DNA of 64,000 bases from Aquimonas sp046318115. Lineage in GTDB: Bacteria; Pseudomonadota; Gammaproteobacteria; Xanthomonadales; Xanthomonadaceae. The position numbers and the translations under genes were made by a program. Positions 43,031 to 51,441 of this stretch are shown here, piece after piece (the first letter of the stretch is position 1; each line of letters opens with the position of its first letter). Location of the stretch: assembly GCA_046318115.1 (NCBI GenBank), contig JBKCVA010000123.1:1-64000 (forward strand). The letters are read 5' to 3'. The notes under the pieces are model-generated. The model searched no databases. It saw only the letters and a list, made by a program, of their open reading frames with translations, and was not told where the DNA came from.

Positions 43031-43484
43031 TGCCTGATTGATCCAGCCGACGCTGGATCACGAAGGGACGCAGCCGCCCATGCGCCAGTCGGCACATGGG
43101 CGGCTGTGCGCTTGAGGCTCGGGAATGTCGTGCGGCGTCGAGGCAGGCGTTGGGGCTGAAGTTGGCGCAGGCCGCAACGCTGAAACATCCAGCGTTGTCG
43201 CGCGCCATGGAGGGCGCGCCTGCGGAGCGAGCACGTCAATGCTTGATCCGTGTTGCCTCAATCTCCTCCGCGCAAAACAGCAGTTGCCTCCCGGATTCGC
43301 GGCGCGAGCTCCGGCGGCAGGCCGGATTGCGGGTGCGGGCGTCTGCATCGATCGCCCGACCGCATGGCGCTTGCCAACGCAGGCAGGCATCGAACCCTCG
43401 GACATGCCGTGCCTGGAACGCGGAGGGCGGCCCACCTTGGGCACAGGCGCGCACCTATACTGCGAGCTCTCCGCCGCCGAGGCC
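43031..43484. other. Intergenic region between RTX gene and beta-lactamase pseudogene
   Basis: 454 bases with no supported gene. A perfect 9-bp hairpin (TGATCCAGC, CGAC, GCTGGATCA) lies at 43039-43060 just after the RTX stop, and a second hairpin (AACGCTG, AAACATC, CAGCGTT) at about 43178-43198. Confidence 0.5.
43039..43060 (+). terminator. Hairpin after the RTX gene
   Basis: Perfect 9-bp stem (TGATCCAGC/GCTGGATCA, loop CGAC), 8 bases beyond the stop. There is no T-run after it, so it may act as a structural stop or RNA-stabilising element rather than an intrinsic terminator. Confidence 0.55.
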
Positions 43485-45398
43485 ATGACCTTGAAATCGC
43501 CGTCGAACTCACTCTGTGCACTTTGCGTGGCTGTATTCCTGCTGACCAGTTGCGCGGGCGGCCCACCGGTTCAGCCGGGCAGTGCGGAATCCGGCGCGCC
43601 TGAGGTGCGCCCCGCTGTACCTGCGGCGGCGGCCCAGCGCATCGAAGCGATCGAGCGCGGCCTGCTGCCGCCTGTCGTGGTCGAGGGCGAGGCGCCGAAC
43701 TGGAGCATCGACGAGCGCATGCGTGAGCATCGTGTGCCGGCGCTCAGCATCGCCGTGTTCGACAACTACGAACTGCAGTGGGCGAAGGCCTACGGCATGG
43801 CGGAGGCCGAAACGGACAGCCGTGCCACGGCGGAAACGCTGTTCCTCGCGGGCTCGATCAGCAAGTCCGTCAACGCGCTCGGTGTGATGCGGGCCGCGGC
43901 CGACGGCACGCTCGCGCTGGATCAGCCGGTGAACGAGCTGCTGCACAGCTGGAAGCTGCCCGAGAACGCGCTGACTCGCGCCACGCCCGTGACCTTGCGC
44001 AAGCTGCTCAGCCACACGGCGGGTACGAGCGTCCACGGCTTTCCGGGCTACGTCGAAGGCGCTGCGCTGCCGACGGTGCAGCAGATTCTCGACGGTGAGG
44101 CCCCTGCCAACACCGCGGCCGTGCGCGTCGATCTCGCCCCCGGTGCGCGTTTCCGCTACTCCGGCGGTGGCACCACGATCACCTAGCTCGCGCTCACCGA
44201 TCGCACCGGCAAGACCTACCCCGATGCGCTCGCTGAGCTCGTGTTTGAGCCCTCGGGGATGCGCCACAGCAGCTTCGAGCAGACGCTGTCGCCCGAGCGT
44301 CTGCGCCACGCGGCGGTGGGCTATGGCAGCGACGGTCAGCCGATCGCGGGCAAGCGTCATCGCTATCCCGAAATGGCCGCAGCCGGCCTCTGGACCACGC
44401 CCTCGGACCTCGCGCTGTTCTTCATCGAAATCGCGCGCGCACGCGCTGGCCAGTCCTCGCCGGCCCTGCAGGAAATCGCCATCCAGATGACCTCCAAGGT
44501 GATCGGCACCAGTGACGCCGACGACGGCGATGGCGTCGGCCTGGGCGTGTTCCTGTTCCAGCGGCACGGCGCAGAGTTTTTTGGCCATGCCGGCGCCGAT
44601 GAGGGCTTCCAGGCCAACGCCGTGGTCAGCCTTGATGGCGGCCGCGGCATCGTCCTCATGGCGAACTCGAACAACGGTTTCCGGATCTTTCCGGAGATCG
44701 AGCGTGCGGTGTTCGCCGCGTACGGCTGGCCGGGCGCCGAGCCGGTGCGTGCGCGGGTCGCACTTGCCCCCGCCCGCCTCGATGGCTTGAGCGGCCAGTA
44801 CCGGTTCGGCGCGATCGACACGGACGTGGCCATGCAGGACGGAAAGATCCTCGCCCGGCTGCCGTTCGAGCCGGCCGTCGAGCTGGTGCCCATCGCAGCC
44901 GACCGACTGATTCACAGCGGGAACGGCAGCGAGCTGCGCATCGTCGCGCCCGGCGCGTTCGAGCTGACTCGACGCGGCGCACCGACGCGCACGGTGTCGC
45001 GCGCTTCCGAGGCCGAGCGCCACCCGCTGTTCGCGCTTGAGGACGGGCGCTTCGACGAGGCCGCCGCCGCGTGGCGCAAACGCCTCCAGGCGGCCCCCGA
45101 GGCAGCCGCTGAGGAGGAGCGCGAGGCGAACCGCCTCGGCTACCGCTTGATCGCGGGTGATCCGGTCAAGGCCGTCGAGGTCATGCGCCTGATCGCCACC
45201 GTGTTCCCCGAATCGACGAACGCTCACCACAGCCTCGGCGAGGCCTATGTGCGGCAGGGCAACACCGAAGGCGCGATCGCGAGCTACGAGCGCGCCTTGG
45301 CCGTGGTCGATGCGGACAGGCAGATTCCTGATGCCGAGAAGGGCCAGTGGCGCGATCATGCGAGCGCTCAACTGGCCAAGCTTCGGGCGCCGCGTTGA
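43485..45398 (+). pseudogene. Serine beta-lactamase-family gene with in-frame amber stop
   Basis: Exported serine hydrolase of the class C beta-lactamase/DD-peptidase fold, split by an amber stop. Start at 43485 gives a lipoprotein-like signal (MTLKSPSNSLCALCVAVFLL, lipobox LTSCAG). The catalytic SxxK is FLAGSISKSVNAL, the tyrosine region is RFRYSGGGTTIT, and the codon that follows, expected to be CAG (Gln), is TAG at 44184-44186. The same frame resumes at once with LALTDRTGKTYPDAL and continues to 45398, with HAGADEGF in the third active-site position and a tetratricopeptide-like tail (NTEGAIASYERALAVVDADR). Without suppression the product is truncated after about 233 residues. Confidence 0.85.
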
Positions 45399-45569
45399 GC
45401 GCCCGGGTGCGCGGTCTGCCGTGCAGGCGAGGCCGCGGCCGGTGGTCAGCGAGGGTTCGCGGAGAGGCTCCAGAGTCCAGGAGCGCGCGCCGCGGCCGGT
45501 CTTCAGAGGCATCAAGGCGCTGCCCCCAGTCTTCGTGATCACCGTTTCCATCAAGCCGAGGCTGTGCCA

Positions 45570-46421
45570 ATGAAGACCTGCGCATTCCTGCTGCTGTTGG
45601 GCGCCCTGTTCGGTACGCCCGCCTTGGCCGCTGACCCCCGCATCGAGAACCTCGCCTTCGAGAGCCACGGCGCCACTCTTGCGGGGTCGATCGTCCTGCC
45701 GGCGGACCAGCCCGTCCGCGCCGCGGTGGTGTTCATTCACGGCTCGGGCAGGCAGTCGAGAAATCTCGCCGTGGCCGCGCGCTTCGCGCAGGACGGCATC
45801 GCGGCGCTGGTCTACGACAAGCGCGGCGCGGGCGAGTCGGGCGGTGAGTACGAGGGCGAGCAGAGCGTCAGCCAGAAGAACATCGAGCGGCTCGCCGACG
45901 ACGCGGTGGCCGCGTTCGCAGCGCTCGCCGCGCACCCCGATCTGGCCGGCGTGCCCATCGGCTTCGCCGGCATCAGCCAGGCCGGGTGGATCGCGCCCAT
46001 CGCCGCGCAGAAGACCCCGGACGCGCGCTTTCTGCTGCTCTGGAGCAGCCCGGTCTGCAAGGTCAGCGAGGAGGACATCTTCAGCAAGTACACCGCGGAC
46101 GGCGACAGCTTGACCGTGCCTTCGTACGCAGAGGCGCTGCGCGCGCGCACCGAGCCCTACGTCTGGCCGGACTTTCTGGGCCGCGACACCGACTCGGGCG
46201 AGACGCTGAGGACGCTGGCGATTCCGGGCCTGTGGCTGTTCAGCGACAACGACGGCAGCGTTCCGGTCGATCTGTCGATCGAGCGCCTGCAGGCCCTGCG
46301 CCAGCAGGGACATCGATTCGACTACGTGCTGTTCTCGGGGCTTGGCCACAACAACATGGGCCGCAGCTTCGCGACGGCGGTGGACTGGGTGACGCACACG
46401 GTGGGATCGCACGCGAAGTAG
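45570..46421 (+). CDS. Exported alpha/beta hydrolase
   Basis: Periplasmic alpha/beta hydrolase, 283 aa. Signal peptide MKTCAFLLLLGALFGTPALA; oxyanion region FIHGSGRQSRN, nucleophile motif GISQAGW and catalytic acid/histidine regions FSDNDGSVPVD and GLGHNNMG are visible. A GTG two codons upstream (45564) could also start translation. It is the intact paralogue of the remnant at 39110. Substrate unknown; the family includes peptidase-like and esterase-like members. Confidence 0.83.
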   Translation: MKTCAFLLLLGALFGTPALAADPRIENLAFESHGATLAGSIVLPADQPVRAAVVFIHGSGRQSRNLAVAARFAQDGIAALVYDKRGAGESGGEYEGEQSVSQKNIERLADDAVAAFAALAAHPDLAGVPIGFAGISQAGWIAPIAAQKTPDARFLLLWSSPVCKVSEEDIFSKYTADGDSLTVPSYAEALRARTEPYVWPDFLGRDTDSGETLRTLAIPGLWLFSDNDGSVPVDLSIERLQALRQQGHRFDYVLFSGLGHNNMGRSFATAVDWVTHTVGSHAK

Positions 46422-46621
46422 GGCAGGGCGCGCCTGGCGATCTGCGTGCCCAGGCCAAGGGAGCAGACAGCACAGCCGTCTTCGTCGGCCGCGTTGGCAA
46501 ACTGGCTGTGAGCGCTGGATCAGGTCTTGCAGGCGCGCAGGGAATGGGCGACTGCAGCGCAGGGGCCGCCACGCAGACAGCCGCGGCGGGCGTGCGCCGT
46601 TCTCAACCAGCAGGTGTGCCG

Positions 46622-47437
46622 ATGCAACAGGTGTTGATCCGCAACAGGGTCAAGGTGCTCGGTACCACCGGGCCGGTGCTGCTGTATGCCCACGGCTTCG
46701 GCTGCCATCAGGGGATGTGGTCGGGTATCACTCCAGCCTTCGCCGACACCCACCGTCAGGTGCTGATGGACTACACGGGCAGCGGCGAGCCGCCGCATCC
46801 GGTGCCGTTCGACCCGGTTCGCTACAGCCGCCTGCAGGGCTACGCGCAGGACGTGCTGGAGGTCTGCGATGCGCTGGGCCTGCAAGAAGGCGTCACCTTC
46901 GTCGGCCACTCGGTGAGCTGCAGCATCGGCCTGCTGGCTCATCTGGAGCGACCGCGTCTGTTCGAACGCATGGTGATGGTCGGCCCCTCGCCCTGTTTCC
47001 TCAACGATCCGCCCGGCTACCTGGGCGGCTTCGAGCGGGCCGACCTCGAAGGCCTGCTGTCGCTGATGGACCAGAACTACATGGGCTGGGCCAGCTACCT
47101 CGCTCCCGTGGTCGCCGGGGCCTCGGGCGCCGGCGACGCCTCGGGCCGACTGCAAGAGAGTTTCTGTTCCACCGATCCCGACATCGCGCGCGTGTTCGCG
47201 CGCGCCACCTTTTTTGCCGACAACCGGGCCGAACTGCCGCGGGTGCGCTGCCCGAGCCTGATCCTGCAGCACGCGCGCGACACTCTGGCACCGCTCGCGG
47301 TCGGCGAGTACCTGCATCGCCACTTGAGGGACAGCCGTCTCGAAGTGCTGGACGTCGCAGGGCATTGCGGCCACATGAGCAACCCCGCGCTGGTGGTCGA
47401 CGCGATGCAGCGCTATCTGGCGACCGCTTGCCAGTGA
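46622..47437 (+). CDS. RsbQ-like alpha/beta hydrolase
   Basis: Cytoplasmic alpha/beta hydrolase of the RsbQ family, 271 aa. The diagnostic N-terminal HGFGCHQGMW, nucleophile GHSVSCSIGLLA and C-terminal histidine AGHCGHMSNP are present, along with YTGSGEPPHPVPFDP and YMGWASYLAPVVAG, close to RsbQ of Bacillus. In Bacillus RsbQ works with the PAS-containing phosphatase RsbP in energy-stress sensing. Here its stop overlaps (GTGA) a PAS-GGDEF-EAL gene, so the partner has a c-di-GMP output in place of a phosphatase. The ligand is unknown. Confidence 0.88.
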   Translation: MQQVLIRNRVKVLGTTGPVLLYAHGFGCHQGMWSGITPAFADTHRQVLMDYTGSGEPPHPVPFDPVRYSRLQGYAQDVLEVCDALGLQEGVTFVGHSVSCSIGLLAHLERPRLFERMVMVGPSPCFLNDPPGYLGGFERADLEGLLSLMDQNYMGWASYLAPVVAGASGAGDASGRLQESFCSTDPDIARVFARATFFADNRAELPRVRCPSLILQHARDTLAPLAVGEYLHRHLRDSRLEVLDVAGHCGHMSNPALVVDAMQRYLATACQ

Positions 47438-50310
47438 CTGCACCTGCCGCGCTCGGGCCGGATACCCTGCCTTGCGCCGCGCTGGGCACCGATGGAGAGG
47501 GGCGGGTGCTGGAGTTGAACGCCGCCTTCGAGCGCGCGCTGGGTCGGCCTGAGGGCGGCTGGCACGGCCGCCGGATCGACGAGCTGCTGGCGCCGGCGGG
47601 CCGCATCTTTCTGCATACCCACGTCTGGCCCACCCTGCTGCGCGCGGGGCGCATCGACGAGATCCACCTGCCCTGGCTGGATTCGAAGGGCCAGGCCGCG
47701 CCCATGCTGCTGAACGCGGCGATCACGGCGGCGTCGGAGCGGCCGGAGGATCAGCGCGTGGCCTGGGCGCTGTTTCCCATGCGCGAGCGGCAGCGCTTCG
47801 AGGCCGAGCTGCTGCTGGCGCGTCAGCGCCTGCAGAACCTCGTGCAGAGCACCGACGCCGGCACCTGGGAATGGAACGTGCAAACCGGCGAGCTGCGCGT
47901 CAACAGCCGCTGGGCCGAGATCCTTGGCTGGACCCTGGCCGAGCTGGGCGCGCTGAGCCACCAGTTCCGCGTCGATATCGCCCACCCCGATGAGCGGGCG
48001 CACACCCAGCATCTGCTGCACGAACACCTTGCCGGGCGCAGCGAGTCCTACATCACCGAGCTGCGTCTGAGGCGGCGCGACGGCGGCTGGATCTGGGTGC
48101 AGGAGCGCGGCCGGGTCGTCACGCACACGGCCGACGGCAGGCCCGAATGGATGTTCGGCATCCACATCGACATCGGCCGGATCAAGCAGCAGGAGGCCGA
48201 GCTGCGCCGTGCGCAGAGCCTGCTGGAGCGCTCCAGCGAGCTGGCCGGCGTCGGCGGTTGGGAGCTCGATCTGCGGACGCAAGCGCTGTTCTGGTCCGAG
48301 CAGACCTGCCGTATCCACGGCGTGCCGCCTGGCTACACACCCGATCTGCAGGAGGCGCTGGACTTCTACCCGCCCGAATCGCGGCCGCGGGTGGAGGCGG
48401 CCGTGCAGGCGGGCATGGCCAGCGGCACCGGCTGGGACCTTGAGCTGCCGTTCGTGCGTCGGGATGGCACGCGGCTGATGGTGCACGCGCTGGGGCGCGT
48501 CGAGCACGAGAGCGGCCTGCCGGTGCGCGTGGTGGGCGCGTTCCAGGACATCACCGCGCGCGTCGCCCAGCAGGCGCGCGAGCAGGCTCTGAAGGACGCG
48601 CTGGCGCGCGAGCACGAACTTCTGCAGGTGACCCTGCAGTCCATCGGCGATGCCGTCATCACCACCGACCCCGAGGGTCGCGTGACCTGGCTGAACCCGG
48701 TTGCCGAACGGCTCACCGGCTGGCTTCAGGCGCAGGCGCTGGGGCGTCCTGTCGAAGAGATCTTCCGCATCGTCCACGAGCACACCCGCGCACCGGCGCC
48801 CGACCCCGTGCGCGGCTGTCTTGCGACCGGCTGCATCTCCACGCTCATCGAAAACACGCTGCTGCTGGCGCGCGATGGACGCGAGATCGGTATCGAGGAC
48901 TCCGCCTCGCCGATCCGCGGCGCAGACGGTCAACTGCACGGGGCGGTGCTGGTGTTCCACGACGTCACCGAGCAGCGCCGCCTGGCGGGCGAGGTGCGGC
49001 ACCGGGCCGCACACGACGCGCTCACGGGCCTGACCAACCGCAGCGAGTTCGAGCTGCGGCTGCATGCGAGTCTGGAGCGCGCGCGGCTGGGTGATGCGCG
49101 CCACGTGCTGCTGTTGATCGACCTTGACCAGTTCAAGCGGGTCAACGACGCCTGCGGCCACGCCGCCGGGGACGAGCTGCTGCGCCAGGTCGCGCGCCTG
49201 CTGCAGCAGACCGTGCGCGGCAGCGACACGCTGGCGCGCGTGGGTGGCGATGAGTTCGCGGTGATCCTGGAGCACTGCAGCAGCGAGCAGGCGCTGCGCG
49301 TGGCTGCACTCATCTGCGAGCGTATCGACGCCTATCGCTACCTGCACGGCGCGCGCAGTTTCCGCGTTGGCACCAGCATCGGCCTGGTGCCGGTCGACGA
49401 GACCTGGCAGGACACCGCGGAGTTGATGAAAGCGGCAGACGCTGCCTGCTACGCCGCCAAGGAGGCCGGTCGCAACCGTGTCCACGTGTGGCACGACAAC
49501 GACGAAGCGGTGCGCGCGAATCAGGGCCAGATGCAGTGGGCGACGCGGCTGGAGCAGGCCATCGACGAGGGCCGCTTCGTGCTGTACGCCCAGCGCATCG
49601 TTCCCGTCGCGGAGCCCGACTCCGCATCGACGGCCGCCGGCTGGCATGCCGAAGTGCTGGTGCGCTTGCGCGAGACCGATGGCAGCCTGGTGATGCCAGG
49701 TGTCTTTCTGCCCGCCGCAGAGCGCTTCCGACTCGCAGCGGGTGTCGACACCTGCGTGCTGCGTGCCACGCTCGCGCTGATGGTGTCGACGGCGGAGGCC
49801 TGCGCTCCGGGCTTGCTGAGCCTCAACCTGTCGGGTCAGTCGGTCAGCGACGCCGCCTTTCGACGCCTCGCGCTGGATGCGCTTCAGCAGGCCGGCGCGG
49901 CCGTGTGCAGCCGGCTGTGCCTGGAAATCACCGAGACCGCGGCGATCGGCAACATGGCCGAGGCGACGGCGTTCATCGGCCAGCTCCACGCCTTGGGTGT
50001 GCGCGTCGCACTCGACGATTTCGGCGCGGGCAGCGCGTCCTTCGGCTACCTGAAGCAGCTTCCGGTAGACCTGCTGAAGATCGACGGGCAGTTCGTGCAG
50101 AGCCTGATGGATGACCCGCTGGATGAAGCCGCCGTGCGCGCCTTCGTCGATGTCGCGCGGGTGCTCAAGCTGCAGACCGTGGCGGAGTTCGTCGACCGGC
50201 CCGCCCTGCTGCCGCGCCTGCGCGAGCTGGGCGTGGACTGGGCCCAGGGCTATCTGCTGCATCGGCCCGAGCCCCTGAAGCGCCTGCTGGGGCTGGGCAT
50301 GCAGGATTGA
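47434..50310 (+). CDS. PAS-PAS-PAS-PAS-GGDEF-EAL c-di-GMP protein
   Basis: Cytoplasmic regulator of 958 aa, with GTG start overlapping the RsbQ-like gene. Four PAS modules lie at about 10-115 (RVLELNAAFERALGRPEGGW), 125-250, 255-375 and 395-525. The first resembles the RsbP-type PAS that docks with RsbQ. The GGDEF motif is intact at residues 604-608 (RVGGDEFAV). The EAL domain has EVL at 740-742 (HAEVLVRL), keeping the glutamate, and the downstream DDFGAGSASFGYL and KIDGQFVQ metal/catalytic regions are intact. It may therefore both make and hydrolyse c-di-GMP, with PAS inputs as sensors. RsbQ is the probable ligand-generating partner. Confidence 0.92.
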   Translation: MTAPAALGPDTLPCAALGTDGEGRVLELNAAFERALGRPEGGWHGRRIDELLAPAGRIFLHTHVWPTLLRAGRIDEIHLPWLDSKGQAAPMLLNAAITAASERPEDQRVAWALFPMRERQRFEAELLLARQRLQNLVQSTDAGTWEWNVQTGELRVNSRWAEILGWTLAELGALSHQFRVDIAHPDERAHTQHLLHEHLAGRSESYITELRLRRRDGGWIWVQERGRVVTHTADGRPEWMFGIHIDIGRIKQQEAELRRAQSLLERSSELAGVGGWELDLRTQALFWSEQTCRIHGVPPGYTPDLQEALDFYPPESRPRVEAAVQAGMASGTGWDLELPFVRRDGTRLMVHALGRVEHESGLPVRVVGAFQDITARVAQQAREQALKDALAREHELLQVTLQSIGDAVITTDPEGRVTWLNPVAERLTGWLQAQALGRPVEEIFRIVHEHTRAPAPDPVRGCLATGCISTLIENTLLLARDGREIGIEDSASPIRGADGQLHGAVLVFHDVTEQRRLAGEVRHRAAHDALTGLTNRSEFELRLHASLERARLGDARHVLLLIDLDQFKRVNDACGHAAGDELLRQVARLLQQTVRGSDTLARVGGDEFAVILEHCSSEQALRVAALICERIDAYRYLHGARSFRVGTSIGLVPVDETWQDTAELMKAADAACYAAKEAGRNRVHVWHDNDEAVRANQGQMQWATRLEQAIDEGRFVLYAQRIVPVAEPDSASTAAGWHAEVLVRLRETDGSLVMPGVFLPAAERFRLAAGVDTCVLRATLALMVSTAEACAPGLLSLNLSGQSVSDAAFRRLALDALQQAGAAVCSRLCLEITETAAIGNMAEATAFIGQLHALGVRVALDDFGAGSASFGYLKQLPVDLLKIDGQFVQSLMDDPLDEAAVRAFVDVARVLKLQTVAEFVDRPALLPRLRELGVDWAQGYLLHRPEPLKRLLGLGMQD

Positions 50311-50550
50311 GTCGGTGCCTCTCGGGCACCCGGTCGATCTCCGCGCCCGCAGGGGCATCGCGTCGACTGCGCGCTGTTCTCGGGGCTGTCGCAGAACAGC
50401 ACGGTGCGCCGCTGCACCACCGCCATGCCGAGCCGTTCGATCGCGCGGTCCAGCCCGGCTGCGCGCGCCTTCCTGGGGAAGGTCTGAAGAACTCCATCCT
50501 GCAGTTCCTCAGACGTCGTGAGTCTGGCGCAGGTCCGGACTCACTCGCGC

Positions 50551-50629
50551 CGAATCAAGCACATGCATGCTTGATTCGCGAGCGCGCCATCCAGGGCGCA
50601 CGGGAAGCTCCGATAAATCAGAGCTTCCC
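50551..50629. terminator. Two strong hairpins between convergent genes
   Basis: Hairpin one: CGAATCAAGCA, loop CATGCA, TGCTTGATTCG at 50551-50578 (11-bp perfect stem). Hairpin two: GGGAAGCTC, loop, GAGCTTCCC at 50602-50629 (9-bp stem). They lie between the ends of the PAS-GGDEF-EAL gene and the response regulator, so they can stop transcription from both sides. No clear T-run is present. Confidence 0.6.
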
Positions 50630-50667
50630 TGGTGTACTGCGCCCGCCGTCGCAGGCTGGAGGTCCTT

Positions 50668-51084
50668 CTACCCACGGTGCGAGTAGGGCAGTCCACCCGC
50701 ACCGACGTGCGCCTGAAAAGCGTCGCGCAACTGCGCCGCCAGTCGCATGGGATCGAACGGTTTGGCGATCACCATCAACGCGCCGAGCTGCTTCAATTCG
50801 GCGATCTCGGAGGAATCCGTCTTTGCCGTCATGAAGGCGATCGGGACTTCTGCGATGGCGGGAATCTGGCGCAAGGCTTGCAGCGTGGCGGGGCCGTTCA
50901 TGCCCGGCATCATCACATCCAGCAGGATCAGGTCCGGGGCGAAGACTGCCGCTTCTGCCACGGCTTCCGACCCGGAGCTGCAGGTCTTGACCGCAAGTCC
51001 TCCGACCATCTCCAATGCCAGCCGGACGATTTCATGGATGTCCTGTTCGTCTTCAACACACAGCACGCGCCGCAACTCGCCCAT
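50668..51084 (-). CDS. Single-domain response regulator
   Basis: CheY-like receiver of 138 aa. LCVEDEQDIHEIV, phosphoacceptor region LILLDVMMPGMNGP, switch residue in AFMTAK and VIAKPFDPMRL are all present. It is paralogous to the receiver at 14984. The hybrid kinase on the opposite strand starts 357 bases away (51442), which makes it a likely partner across a divergent promoter. Confidence 0.92.
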   Translation of the reverse strand: MGELRRVLCVEDEQDIHEIVRLALEMVGGLAVKTCSSGSEAVAEAAVFAPDLILLDVMMPGMNGPATLQALRQIPAIAEVPIAFMTAKTDSSEIAELKQLGALMVIAKPFDPMRLAAQLRDAFQAHVGAGGLPYSHRG

Positions 51085-51441
51085 GGTTCTGAGTCCGGTC
51101 GTGGAAGGGATGGAATGGACAGGAGCGTCGCCGCAGGCTGCGCACCTGCCAAGGCGGGTCAACGCTCCGATATCGCAGCCGAAAACGCCAGCCCTCCGCG
51201 AGCCTGCAGGCAGGGCGGGCCGGCGAGCAGCGCGTCGGTTGCTTGGGGCGGCGGGGTCAGCCGGTGCAGGCGTGCTGCGATGGCGCCTTCTTTCGATGCG
51301 GAGGCCGCCCATCGAGTGCGATGAGTGCCTGGCCCGGCGCGCAGGCCTGTCCATGCGATTCGAATCCGGCGCAAACGCGTCGAACGACCGCGTGGCGATA
51401 GCCGGTTGGGATGCGCCCATCGCGGGACCCTGGGGGCCACG
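51085..51441. other. Divergent promoter region of the second two-component locus
   Basis: 357 bases between the response regulator (minus) and the hybrid kinase (plus), expected to hold both promoters. A possible upstream start of the kinase frame lies within it, but GTG at 51442 fits the conserved N-terminus. No other gene is supported. Confidence 0.4.

Noticed and set aside
43509..46412. Long minus-strand open frame opposite the beta-lactamase-family and hydrolase genes
   Set aside because: Antisense shadow; the plus-strand genes show catalytic motifs and signal peptides.
47413..50358. Long minus-strand open frame opposite the PAS-GGDEF-EAL gene
   Set aside because: Antisense shadow without motifs.
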